64,000 nucleotides of DNA, taken from assembly GCF_000208865.1 (NCBI RefSeq), contig NC_018396.1:6442514-6506513 (forward strand), read 5' to 3'. The first letter of the stretch is position 1, and every line of letters starts with the position of its first letter. The notes beneath the pieces were generated by a model that did not search any database, had not been told where the DNA came from, and worked only from the letters and a program-made list of their open reading frames with translations. This document shows positions 24,545 to 35,674 of the stretch, in pieces. The DNA is from Neospora caninum Liverpool. Taxonomy: Eukaryota > Apicomplexa > Conoidasida > Eucoccidiorida > Sarcocystidae. A program made the translations under genes and the position numbers.

Positions 24545-25008
24545 CCTCTCAGTCTTCAATGTGTTCTGCGTGTTTCAGTGTTGATGTCAACAGTAGAAAA
24601 ACGAGATTTTACGACGTGGTATCCAAGCCTGGTGCGCAGTTGACTGCTACGTGACGTGAGACCATTTTTGCATGCAAGGTGGCCCATCGCTTTGGCATGC
24701 GACACGAGCGACAGAGCACGGCACTAGTACGGACTATCTTCACTTCGCTGAAAAAATATCCTACCCAACGTGGCTATTTCATCATCACAGTTTCATCTAT
24801 GGAGCGTATCTTTTTCAAATCTTGCCGTTCGAACGCCTTCCGTTGTCCTGGTGTATCGAAGACTAGCAGCCCCACAGAAGCGACTACTTGATTCGAACAA
24901 CGAAAAATGCTTGCATTTGCATGATTAATTCACGGTGGCATTTTCGTTCACGGTTTTTCTGTGCATCCGTACGACATTGTGTCCATAAACTGTTCTCAGC
25001 TTTGCACC
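24545..25008. promoter_or_regulatory. bidirectional promoter between TIM10 and the RRM gene
   Basis: A 464-bp gap separates two divergent start codons, so both promoters and leaders must share it. No element is named with confidence. Confidence 0.5.
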
Positions 25009-26118
25009 ATGACGCCTGCGGCACCGTCCCCAGGCGCGGCCTCCGCTAGGAGTCAGCGAAAGGCCGCGAAAATCTCGTCTCTGCGGGGCAAGCGAAGTAG
25101 GGCGGCATCGGCATCTGCAAGTTCTGAAACACCAAATAAGAGTGGCAGAGTGCCTCTTGCAAAGAGGCAGCGTACAGGCAACCAAGGGAAAGCTGATGAG
25201 CCAGATGCCAGTCAACAACAGATGGCAGTTGTGGCGAAACGACCGTCAGCTGATGTGCGAACCAAGAGAAGCTCGGTGGCACGACAGTCTACAGGAGAGC
25301 TGGATACTTCCGACCATACACGCGAGTCGGAAAAATCCCGGTCAAGTGCGAGCAAGGGCGTCCGGTCCCAGCAGTCGCGAAGCAAAAAATCGCCTGTTTT
25401 GAACCGGGGCGTCGTGTACTTGGGGCACTTGCCGCAGGGGTTTTTTGAACCTCAACTCAAGAAGTTCTTTTCACAGTTCGGGAAGGTTACGAGGGTGGAA
25501 TTACGAAGAAGCAAACGGACTGGCAACAGCAAAGGGCATGCTTTCGTGGAATTCGAGTTGCCCGAGGTTGCCGATATAGTTGCAGAGGCCATGGACAACT
25601 ACATGATGTTCGGGCGAACGCTTGTCTGCCATGTGGTACCCCCTCATAATCTGTCTGCGAAGGTGTTTTCAAACGCAAACAAGAAGTTCAAGCGGGTTCC
25701 ATCCCGACTCATCGCTGCTGGCAAGCACAATAAAGCAGAAGGCGAGATGGCCTCTGCAAGGCAAGTGAACCGAAAGATTGTGTCGGGCCTCAAGAAGCAA
25801 CAGCGATTAAAAGATCTCGGAATCGACTACGCGTTCGATACTGTTCTCGATGAGCTGAAGGACAATGCAGACGCTGAAGAGAGCGGGAAGCACCGCCGCA
25901 GAGTTCAAGCATGGGTCCGAGCGCAGCTCCTTGAAAAGAAACAACGCAAACTGGATAAAGCGGCGAAACGGCGGGAAGCTGTGCGACTGAAAAGTCGCAA
26001 GAGGTCGCCAGCAGCCAGTGCCAAGGAGCTTTCTCCTTCAGAAGACGTTAAATTGCAGAAGGACAAGTCTACCAGCTCAGGTGACGAGCCGTCACGAAAG
26101 AGGGCGAAGAAATGCTAG
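25009..26118 (+). CDS. nucleolar-type RRM protein, NIFK/Nop15-like
   Basis: An intronless 369-residue protein. The frame is open for 16 codons upstream from a GTG, so the first ATG (context ACC ATG ACG) is the likely start. Residues 1-130 are Lys/Arg/Ser-rich and disordered with several nuclear-localisation-like clusters. One RRM lies at about residues 133-212, with RNP2 as VVYLGHL and RNP1 as KGHAFVEF. The RGVVYLGHLPQGFFEPQLKK-type opening and the following CHVVPPH-LSAKVF segment are characteristic of the Nop15/NIFK family, which acts in 60S pre-ribosome maturation (ITS2 processing) in the nucleolus. Residues about 215-369 are basic, with a coil (KKQQRLKDLGIDY) and KR-rich C-terminus. The family call is firm; the exact orthologue is inferred. 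Confidence 0.85.
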   Translation: MTPAAPSPGAASARSQRKAAKISSLRGKRSRAASASASSETPNKSGRVPLAKRQRTGNQGKADEPDASQQQMAVVAKRPSADVRTKRSSVARQSTGELDTSDHTRESEKSRSSASKGVRSQQSRSKKSPVLNRGVVYLGHLPQGFFEPQLKKFFSQFGKVTRVELRRSKRTGNSKGHAFVEFELPEVADIVAEAMDNYMMFGRTLVCHVVPPHNLSAKVFSNANKKFKRVPSRLIAAGKHNKAEGEMASARQVNRKIVSGLKKQQRLKDLGIDYAFDTVLDELKDNADAEESGKHRRRVQAWVRAQLLEKKQRKLDKAAKRREAVRLKSRKRSPAASAKELSPSEDVKLQKDKSTSSGDEPSRKRAKKC

Positions 26119-27954
26119 ACTTTACGTTTCTTCGCAACCAGATCGTCCTGTCTATTTCCTGCGGGCCTCGGGTTCTATGTATGGTTAGCAGTGTGTCAAG
26201 CGTGTGTTGTGCCTGGGAATGGAGACTGTTGCGTAAAAGAGGCACGTATGAGCTTGTTTCTTGCTGAAGGAAGCTCTGGCAAAAGGGGCTAGTGTTCCTT
26301 GAAACGCTGAACGAACGCAGGTTACTGGTTGGAACCAATCTGCACGTCCTTTCTGTAATCGTTTTGTCCTAAACAGTAGCTAAACGTATTTAGCGGGCGT
26401 TCATGGTCTGGTTGGAGCACTGAGCTTAGAGGATAGAAACAATTCGTAACCAATGGCACACGCTCAACTCGCCACTTATATGAAGTTACTCATTTCTTGG
26501 CAGATACCCAGACAATTCTTCACGCAAAGGAGCGGAAAAAAGCAGGTGAGCGCCCATGTGTGTCCGGTGCTGCTCAGTGGATATGGTGACTAACCCGTTC
26601 TACTAGCCCTTGTAGGCAGGCTGAGGGGAGCAACGTAGCGACTGGAGAGGGTTTGTGTTGGCGAGGTGTTTTCGTGAAGCCCGTAGAAGCACCCTGATAG
26701 TCTCCGCCGAATCACAGCACACACCTCAACATGGAAGGAACCTTTCCACTTGGCTCCTAAGGAGCTTCCTCGGTCATAGAACAGGCAGCTACGTGTGTCG
26801 CACATGCTGGACTTGGCATTGTTTTTTTCTGGAAGTCCACGTAGAGCAATTTCGTTTCCGCATCACCACACCACTTTAAGAGTGGCACGTCTCTTTTTCA
26901 CTAACTGAGGACGTTCATCATCAGCCACACATGGTAGTTTCGGCTTTGTGCTTTTCGTCACGCAGCGATGCATGTGCCACAATCTCAAGTTCGCCACAGT
27001 GAAAATACATACTGCAACACTTTTTTTCTAGAACAATTCAGCAGTATCGAAGAAATAATACGCTGTGTTTCTGAAGCGGGCACCGGCGCCGCGGAACATC
27101 GCGGTGCTTGTAGGTTGATGGTGGTTTTTGATTTTTCTATTGGATCAGACGTTCATAGAAACGGCAATACCGAGTGGCGGCGGAGCACATAACGTGTTGA
27201 TATCGAGATTGTATTAAATGAAATTTGACCCTTCTGGTTTCACCCCACCGCGTGGTACTCGTGGGCAGAGGGATTGGTGGCGTGCAGAGCCATGCACCTT
27301 TGCTTTTGGGTAGGTATCTCTGCAGCCGTTTCTCCTGATAAAAGGAAAAGAGGCCCTGCAACGGCCATCCAGTTTTTTCCGCCACACCATGCATGCGCAG
27401 TTCCTCCCACGAAAAAACAAGAAAAGGAAGAGCCTCATCCCCTTCCTCTTTTTGAACGAGTACGGGAGACCGATTGGATTCGATGGAGACTTGTAATAGC
27501 GGAACCTACTTTTTGCGCACAGGACTGACATTCAACTCTTTTATTCCCTACGGTCTACCATATTGATTAGTTTCAGAATGATCAACAGGCAAACTGTTGT
27601 TTCAAGGGTAGAGCGATCGAATGTTATTACGAGTGTTCGCAATTTACCCGACTGATATTCCTCTTTTTCATGCTCAGAGGGATGCGATGTTGTTGCTACA
27701 AAGTAGGGCTCTTTTCCACCAGTCGCCTGCGGAACATTCTACGTAAGTTTGTGTCTGTTGCCTTTTTCCGCGTGTTTTCGAAGCACAGCCGAATCACTGA
27801 TAATAACGACAGAAACTTTTCTGCTGTAGAGGGCTCGTGTTCGTTGACTCAACACGTTGTTGAGTTGTACCGAAACCACCGCTAATCCGTTTCGTCGCGG
27901 CCCTCAGCCAAACGAAACGGAGGGGTGCATGTATCCAGAAGCTCTGCTGTCTGT
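26119..27954. other. intergenic, nothing recognised
   Basis: About 1.8 kb between two plus-strand genes. Frames up to 105 codons (27214-27531 minus) overlap one another and show no family features. It should hold the 3' untranslated region of the RRM gene and the promoter of DPCD. Confidence 0.6.
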
Positions 27955-28617
27955 ATGTTCAAACTGCGAAGCGTAAAGCAGAAGACCAACCTAAAGATGT
28001 CAATATTGCAAAAGGCCGATAGTGGACCGGGAGATGCCGGCAAACCACAGATATTTTCGTTCGTTGCAGATGGTCGACGGACAGTTCACACAACATATCC
28101 GGATAAATCAGAGAAAGTGGAAGAGTACGATCTTCGCGACGACACGGTGTTGGTCCGTAAATTCCGTAGACCTCCCTCTCTTTTTGGACGAGAGGCAATG
28201 TGGGAGTATGAGATCGGCGCCCCGAGGGAAGGCACGGAAGCTATCGTCGGGAGTAGTGACAGAAATGAGATAGTTATGGCGCCCAGTACTTCATCTCCTC
28301 TCTGTGTTACTCGAGACACAAAAGAGGCTTTCGAGTGGAGGATACGTAACCTCCCCTATCCTCGCGATACGTATAGTGTTCAGATTGATGGAGATGCCCG
28401 CGAGATTGTTATCAGCACCACCAACAAAAAATTTTATAAACGGCTGCGTATGAGCGATATACAGACACTCGGCCTCTCCCTAAAACGTGAGAGCCTCTCT
28501 TGGACTCATCAGCATAACACACTGGTTGTCTCCTACAAAAAGCCACAAGAAGTGAGTGACTTATCTGCTAAACAACCGCTTCTGAGAGAACACGGGCTTG
28601 TTCTTTCACATGCCTAA
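27955..28617 (+). CDS. DPCD: DPCD family protein (cilium/flagellum assembly)
   Basis: Intronless and 220 residues from the ATG at 27955, or 206 from the ATG at 27997; the animal protein is about 203 residues, so the second start is also credible. The conserved DPCD landmarks are in order: DGRRTVHTTYPD near the N-terminus, then EEYD, a VRKFR segment, WEYEIG, and the strongly conserved core WRIRNLPYPRDTYSV, TTNKKFYKR and the C-terminal SYKKPQEV. DPCD was named from 'deleted in primary ciliary dyskinesia', occurs mainly in ciliated eukaryotes, and is linked to ciliogenesis and R2TP chaperone work. In a coccidian the only motile flagella are on microgametes, so expression in sexual stages is expected (inference). 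The frame is open upstream of the first ATG, so an upstream exon is not excluded. Confidence 0.92.
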   Translation: MFKLRSVKQKTNLKMSILQKADSGPGDAGKPQIFSFVADGRRTVHTTYPDKSEKVEEYDLRDDTVLVRKFRRPPSLFGREAMWEYEIGAPREGTEAIVGSSDRNEIVMAPSTSSPLCVTRDTKEAFEWRIRNLPYPRDTYSVQIDGDAREIVISTTNKKFYKRLRMSDIQTLGLSLKRESLSWTHQHNTLVVSYKKPQEVSDLSAKQPLLREHGLVLSHA

Positions 28618-30204
28618 ATGCAGACCTGGACTGACACTTTGTCAATGAGAGAGCGAAATGGATTCGTACAGCCTCACGCTTTGATTAGTATGTTCCCTGG
28701 AACATGCGGGAAACAACTCGAAGTGCAAGTTATACAGAGAAGAAAGGCAGCATAACTTATGTGTTCTCATGGAAATGCATGTAAATTCTATAAATACGGG
28801 CAATTTGAAAGAAGCGAGTAGCAAATTCTACTCCCAGCATTCACACATAACGTTGTACGTTGGTGCATCATTTCATTCTTTGTCTGTAAGGCGGTTTGCC
28901 ACTTCTTCGGGATCCCTCGCTGGGAGAAAGATTCCAAACTACCACGGCTTCAGGGCACGTCATCTCATGCTTTTCTTGCATGTTCCACTCTCCTGTATTG
29001 CCTGATCCGCGGTGCTGAGTTTCTTCACAATTTGGAACTCCCTGGTTAGGGTTAGATTTACCTGTGCCTTTGCTTCCTCAGTAGATCAGACTCCGTTTTT
29101 CGTCTTCACGGTAATTCCATGGCCACGACTTCGAACAGAAAGCGGGAGATCTTGTACCTCATGCTCCCCTGTTGCGTTCTTTGTCTTGCTTAGGTCCTGG
29201 ATCTCGAAAGGAAACGCAGAGAAGAAGCGAAGCGCACCTCCCTCAGTGTGAACTGACCAAGTCTACGGTCTGCTAAGTGTTTCCTCCACTTCCCTCAACA
29301 GGCGCCGCCCCCCTTTTTTACATTTGCTGCCCACCAATATGTATACATGTGTATGCATGCATTCCTCCCTAGCTGCAGATTTAGCTGGAAGTCTCTCAAG
29401 TACCTTTCTCTGTATAGGGAGGAATTGCCCTTAAGATTAGCGTTTCGACACAGAAGGCGGTGGCCACCTTCCACGCTGCCTTGATTTCGTTCACAGCTTG
29501 AAAATTCTGGTTCTCTAAATCAACTTCGTCCCCGTTATCTTGAACGCATACAACTAGAACTCCCTCCGTTTTCCAAAAATGCACTCTCTCCCCGAATGCC
29601 TTTTGTGTCCAATCACCTAGGTGGTCCTCTTCAAAGGATTGGGGTCTCATACATCGGTCTTCCATATTTTCCATGCGATGCCTCTCGAAAAGCATCTGCG
29701 TGTACCGTTTTTGTCGAACAGAAACTGGTAAGAGTTTGACACTTTACGTACAAGGCGGTGCTCTATTCCGTCCAGCATCGCGTGAATCTTGTCTTCTACG
29801 CTGGCACGTGGAGATGTGAAACTGATCGGCTCACACTGCGCGGTAGGAGCTTCGACGCCACCCCGCAGCACGCATGGCCACTCGGATCGCGCGTTTCGCG
29901 GGCTTTTCTCCGAGACCCAAAAGGCAGTCTGCTGCCGCATCAACGTGCACGCGCGCGTGCTGTGTATGATGAACATCACAACGCGCCTCTTCAGCGTGCG
30001 GACTGTGACCGTCGTTCTGGAAAATATTTTTAGAGATACGATTACAGAGAGCCGAGGCTCGCTGGTTATTCCAGGCAGGAGCAGCGTCCAGATTTTTGAG
30101 AAACAGAGGATACTGGCTGGGCGCGCAGAGAAAACATTGTATGAAGACCACGAGAAAGGAATGACTACTGACTCGGAAGAACAGGATCTCTGCAGAAAGG
30201 TTAT
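28618..30204. other. intergenic, with a weak minus-strand candidate
   Basis: Lies between the 3' ends of DPCD (plus) and YKT6 (minus), so both genes' 3' untranslated regions fall here. Minus-strand frames at about 29159-29835 can be joined across introns of 50-70 bp (joins near 29752 and 29640, ending at a TGA at 29159) into a stretch containing SVEDKIHAMLDGIEHRL and ENQNFQAVNEIKAAW, which look protein-like, but no start exon or family was found. A short telomere-like GGTTAGGGTTAG occurs near 29044 and is too short to interpret. Confidence 0.4.
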
Positions 30205-30804
30205 CTAGTAGAGCTGACAGCACTGGTTGTTTTTCTTTGCCTGTCGATAAAACTGGTATGACGTATTCGACAAGTCTTCACTTCGTTGCATGAGGTCATC
30301 CAGCTTCTCTCCTCTCTGCAGCAGGTCGTCGATGTTTTTCAGCATAACATCTTTCACCTACACCATACGCGACAACACAGAGAAACCGTAGAGATCCAAA
30401 TCTCGCAGGGCAGTGCGCGCGCAAGAGACATGCACTCAAATCCCTCCGCAGAGGTACAGAGACACGATTTGCTCTGGTAGAATTCTCTTTCCCGTCTGGA
30501 TATTTAATCATACTTTGTATTACAATTCCTTTCTTTTGTATAAACAGACCCGTAGATCAAAGAGATCTGTCCCCCGGGATCTGACAGCCCATAAAGTGGC
30601 GCCGGCTCCGGCGTGACTGAGGGGATTCATCCGCGAAGCATACCTAGTTAAGATGAAAACTATTGTGAAAATAGTACCAGTACCAATTAACGCCATGTAT
30701 TAATATCACAAAACAATACCCACAGGCCACTCAGCCATTCAGTCTTTAGCCCAGACACAGAAAGACAACAGTTGCTTCGGAAGAACCAGAGATGCGCACA
30801 TACA

Positions 30805-30858
<54 letters not shown>

Positions 30859-32395
30859 CATACATATTGACAGATTGCAGTGAATGACCCAGGTAAGGAA
30901 ACATATACATATGTACCTTTATACAAATAAACGCTTATAGGTGAGAAGGTAGGCAGATGACCGTGGAGAGCGGTGACGTTTCCTGGAAAAGCTCGTGAGC
31001 CCCTTTTTAACACGTACCTCGTCGAGGTCTCTCTGAACCTTGAGCAGTTTGTCGGCTTCCACTGGATTCTGATAGAGCTTCAACAGGTCCGTGCCTTCTT
31101 TGTTGAACATCGTCCCTTCCTTGACATCATCTGTGATATTCTCCCACTGCCCTGCGTAGATCTGCGCATGCAGTCCAGACACGGCAAAAAAGGAGCAACT
31201 TTCCACTTATGCAGGCCGGGCTCCTTACTCCCTTGTTATTGATCAAGATTCGGTCATCTCGTGTATATCACCGCGCAAACTGCCGAAACAGAAACAGAAG
31301 ACTCCGTGGCAAGGCACAGGCAAAACACGCCTCTATCACTTTTGTTCATATGCATATCGTTGCATGCTGGTATCCGCTTTGGTACACAATATATTGTGGA
31401 TGTAGGGGAGCGCTGAAAAATTGGTATGGATCTCTCGGTGAGTGCCGTGTGTTGCGAATGAGAGACTCCGTTGCGTCGCATTTGTGACTTTGGAAACGCG
31501 CTGGTATCGCTCAAGACGGGATTTCCTCGCATCATGCACGCCGAAGAAGGCCACACTGCGCCTGTGGAAGGAGTGTGTCTGCCTCGCCTCCTGTTCGTCT
31601 CGCCGGCTATTTCTGGAGAACTCACATCTTGAAAACCCCGGAGAGCCTGTGTGATGAGCCCAAAGGCTACACGCATGGGATACGCTGACGTAGACAAGAC
31701 CGTCGCCGCAAGGCCCGAGGAATGGACGAAAACATGGCAGTGGCCGATGTTCTGTTCAAATTCGACAACTTGCCTGCGGCCGAGAGGCGTGCGGGCGCAA
31801 ATCAGCCTAACGGAACCGCGTACACACATGACAAAGGCGAGAAAAATGTGAAGAGCAGCGCACAGGTCATGAGGGTGCTCACAGGCGCACGGGCAGATGC
31901 GGGCGAAACGCGGAAAAAGGATGTCCGACGGACACAGAAAGGACAGAAGCATTGCGTCTTCGAGAGACGAGAAAACGGGGTAGGAACGGCACGCGAGTGG
32001 GGAATAACAAAGCCGATCCTCTCTTCCTTTCACTCTGTTTAAAATTGGCAAGTGCGGGACGAAGGCCGTTCTGCGGTGTAACTACACCTGAAAAACCCAG
32101 CGACAATGAACGGCCGCAGCAGGCCCGCAGACAAGTCTGTTTTCTCTCATCTCAGAGCTGTAGTTCTCCAGCAGAACGACACCACTGTCGTTTTTCTCTC
32201 TTTATTCTCAAAAAAAACGCACCTGGAGTGAAAAACAATGTGTTCCTTCATGGTGCTTCGATGAAAGAAGGGAAAACTGGAGAGGTCAAACGCAGCAGCA
32301 AGCTGAATCGGCTTCTCCGGACTCCACTTGTAGAGGATCAGAGAGTACAGAGCGATCTTCTCATTCGCCGCAGAATTTACTTGCGGCTTAGACAT
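30205..32395 (-). CDS. YKT6: Ykt6, prenylated R-SNARE with longin domain, 4 exons
   Basis: Exons 32223-32395, 31626-31806, 31018-31161 and 30205-30357 join at phases 2, 0 and 0 to 216 residues (animal Ykt6: 198). The longin domain (about 1-140) shows [26 protein letters not shown] and [15 protein letters not shown]. The SNARE motif (about 155-210) begins [18 protein letters not shown] and has the zero-layer Arg in [11 protein letters not shown] (Arg181). The protein ends QCCQLY, a CCaaX-type box: in Ykt6 the last Cys is prenylated and the preceding Cys palmitoylated, allowing cycling between cytosol and membranes. The terminal Tyr is unusual for a farnesylation signal. Ykt6 acts in ER-Golgi, endosomal and vacuolar fusion. 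An in-frame ATG at 32437 would add 14 residues (MRPSSGSGIG start). Introns are 416, 464 and 660 bp; the last contains a long AT repeat. Confidence 0.95.
30808..30853. repeat. AT dinucleotide microsatellite in YKT6 intron 3
   Basis: About 45 bp of uninterrupted (AT)n continuing into a TTTATACATACATATT tail, lying inside the last intron of YKT6. Confidence 0.95.
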
Positions 32396-35300
32396 CGAGT
32401 CCGGGCGGCCGATGCCACTTCCACTGCTCGGCCTCATTTTTGTCGGTTTTTCTGCGTTTGCGGATTGACGGGGGCGGCGTGGCAGTGCGGAGGCAGTGTC
32501 TCATACAAAGCCACCACAGGAGCGGGAAGTGTAAAGACGAGAAATGCGGGGACGAAACAACCAGCTGCTGCGAAGACGAAATAAGAAATGAGACGGAGGA
32601 GGAATGCCGCTTGGCTTTGGGAAGCCTTCTCGCGAAAGCAGCGTGCGCGACTCTCAGAGAGTGCTGATTGGCGCCTGTTTATGTCTAGCAGTGTGGCCTC
32701 GAAGGAACACAGAGGGGCCTGTGAAGAGGGGAGAAAGTGGGAAAAGGCAGTTGAAGAGTCTCGTTTGTTGAGGGAAGCGAAAACGACGGAGGTGGCCAGC
32801 AAGAGGAATTTTGGGTGTTTCATCAGACGGCGGACGAATACAGTGTCCCCGAGAGGGGGTAAAAGAGGAGCAAACGAAGCGAACGCACGGAACAGAAAGA
32901 GATAAGCACTGAGAGAATCACGTCTTTGCGCATTTTATTTGCTCATGTTTAAGGAGCTTTTTTTCCGATGCGGTACAGACATCGACGAAGCGCACAGGAG
33001 GGAAAGGTCAACAAACATCGGGGCTATACACTAGACGAAATTTTGAGGTCGATTTTTGGACGCATGAGAGGCTTATCTTCCTGTAGTTTTCGCGATGCTT
33101 TCTTCTCCTACTTTTGCGGCGTGTTCTGCCGCCAAAAAACTCTCGATGTACTCACAGACGCAGTCAGACACAGGGCAGGCGTAGCGACAGAGTTGGTCCG
33201 GAAAGAAAAGAGGATCAAGACAACAAAGGAGATCTGTCGCGTCTTTCCCACAGACACACAAAAAGACAAAGCCTCAGAAGACGTATCAAGAGACTGTGGC
33301 TCGATTTTAGCAGGACAAGAGCGAGGCAGCGACAGCTGTAGCAGGACCGATAAACTAGACCGCAGATTCGCCAACCCGGAAATTCTGCATGCAGTCGTGT
33401 GTTGTCATATACGCCCTGACGCCCGGCAAGCTTCGTTCTGTTTACAGAGTATAGGCCACGAAAGAGAATAAGATTGCCCGAATTTTGCAATGTTTTAACC
33501 GAACCTTTTCGAGAAAAACGTGCAAAAGTCTCGAAGGTGGGGGAGCACCTCCATATAATTCATAGATACATCTGTGTTTATTGCGAATGCGCATATATGT
33601 ACATGCCTGTATCTACCAATCTATATAAAAATATATATATTCTATGTTATGTATATCGTATTTGTGTATCCCTTGTAAATCTACGTATATGTCGAGAGTG
33701 GGAAGCATAGTGAGAGAAGTGGAGGAAGAAGAAAACATAGCTAACGAACAGAAAAAGCAGAATTTTCCACCGCGGAAAGTAGTGGTTTCGTTCAGTGGAG
33801 GGATGCGCTGGAAACAGAAACACTTCCCGCCAATTGTGGGCGTCTCAGTGGTTCGAGTGGAGCTGCGAGTTGTTAGGGAGAGCGAAAAAACGTTTGATGG
33901 ATCACGAAATAGACATGAATTGCATTGCTGCAGAATCCTTTGCCTGGTAAGGGGCATCCTGTTCGGCTGTCCACGTTCGCATCAACAGCTACGGCTACCG
34001 TGGACGCTACAGCGACTACGCACTGCGTTACAAGCATGTAAACACGCTTCACGTCTTATCTCTCAATCGGCGTACCCGCGTCGTCCCTCTCTTGTTATTG
34101 TTGCGCATGCATATTCCTTTGAATCTCTCGGTCTGGGACAAGTGGGTGTTTCGTGCTGCTACCCCCTCAACTGTTCTTCTGTTCTTGCAAGAGGGGGAAC
34201 CTCCTACAAATCTTCACCTCTGTCGCAGCCTCCCGAGTGTTGGGGCGAAGTAAGTGAGATAACTTTGGCTCCTGTGGAACGCTCCAGCCCAACCTTGTAC
34301 ACACAACGCCTGAGCATTTGCAGGGTCCATCGTTCCTCAGGATTCTTCTGCGTAAGACAGCTAAAAGTGTTGCACTTCCATATCCTACTACATTAAGGTT
34401 ATCCCACATCGGCTATGTTCTAGGCGTAACATATTGATTACTGTTTTTTTATGATAGAACAACCCACGCATATATGTGCATGCACCTACGATCCGCGATC
34501 ATTCGCTCATCAGTTACCTCTGAGTTCCCAAAGTAGGGACGGCATCTACGTCTTTGAAAACACATCCCTGTCAACAACCGTGTCGACAGAATTCGACAGC
34601 CCTACAACTTGCAGTGGCTCACCAGCACAGGAGCAGTGCCTGCTGGAGGGTCTGCGACTAAACATAGCTCCCTTTGCCTCAACGGAAAAAACACTTCCAC
34701 TCCGATGGGCCGGCATCCGTTATCCCGTCTAGGGTCGGGGAGTGAATGCGTGTGTAGAGCGCAGCCATTGGGTTTCCGTGAAAAAAATCGCAAAAGATTC
34801 CGGCGAGTTCGACGAACAATTTTGCCTTTGAAACCGGCCCACAGATGTCGCGAGATTCAGTTCATCCCAAAAGTCCCCCCCATGCATGCAGAAGAAAAAC
34901 ACCGTCCGGCTCCAGAGCGCCGGCAACCGCGCGGCGCACTCGTGGGTGAACCAGACTCACGGTCTCTCACAGATAACGCGACACGCTCGTGCGTGGTATA
35001 TGCATGTACAGCCACGAAGACATGGCTCTCCAGATGTGCACGCGCGTGCGATGTTCACAGACTCTACGTGTATATCTATACATGCGTGAACTATATAGAG
35101 AGAGCCGGATACGTGAATGCGTATAAATTTGTGTGGATGTGCTCTGCTTTGGTTCCTCCTTCCCTTCGACTTTTAAACCGGAGCGCCCGAGAGTCAGTGC
35201 CGCCTTCGCGTTACGCTGAGGCTTCTCAGATCGACGCACACCTGTTCAAACGACGCCTCCCATTAGCAAATATCTGAACCGTCTTTGCGCTAGCTCCGAG

Positions 35301-35674
35301 ACAAACCGGCCGCCCCTCTGGGGCGCTCCGGCCCTCGAATCGCACGCCTCCCATCGCATGCAGATCCACAGCCATGCACCCGCCGCGCGTTTCCGGCAGC
35401 GGTCCTGAGTCTGCGAAGCCCGCCAGGCGCTTGCGGTTTAATCGTCCGCTCCCTAGATCTCTCTCGCCCGTCCCTCCTCTCTCGTCGAGATTCCCTCGAG
35501 ACCCACTCTCGACTGAGCTGTCCACACTTCACTTTGTACCGCGTTCCTTCAAAAACGGCTTCCGAGCGCTCTCCAGGGCAGGTTCCCCCCAAGAGCCGCT
35601 TGACTTGACGTGAGTTTTCTAGCACAAGAAACAGAAAGAGAGGAAAGAGTCAAAGCAGTTAGAGCTGTGCGCAT
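32396..35674. other. intergenic 3.3 kb, one possible minus-strand exon
   Basis: Contains the YKT6 promoter at the left and the 3' untranslated region of the gene ending at 35675 at the right. On the minus strand 33073-33240 could be a terminal exon (acceptor CGACAG) encoding a Cys-containing stretch ending EHAAKVGEESIAKTTGR before a TAA, but no upstream exon was found, so it is not called as a gene. Plus-strand frames up to 250 codons (33644-34396) carry no family features. A short TATA-rich patch lies near 33625-33640. Confidence 0.45.

Noticed and set aside
29044..29056. Telomere-like GGTTAGGGTTAG
   Set aside because: Only two units and surrounded by ordinary sequence; chance is enough to explain it.
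31254..32051. 265-codon minus-strand frame read as one gene
   Set aside because: Only its middle part is coding: it is exon 2 of YKT6 with intron sequence on both sides.
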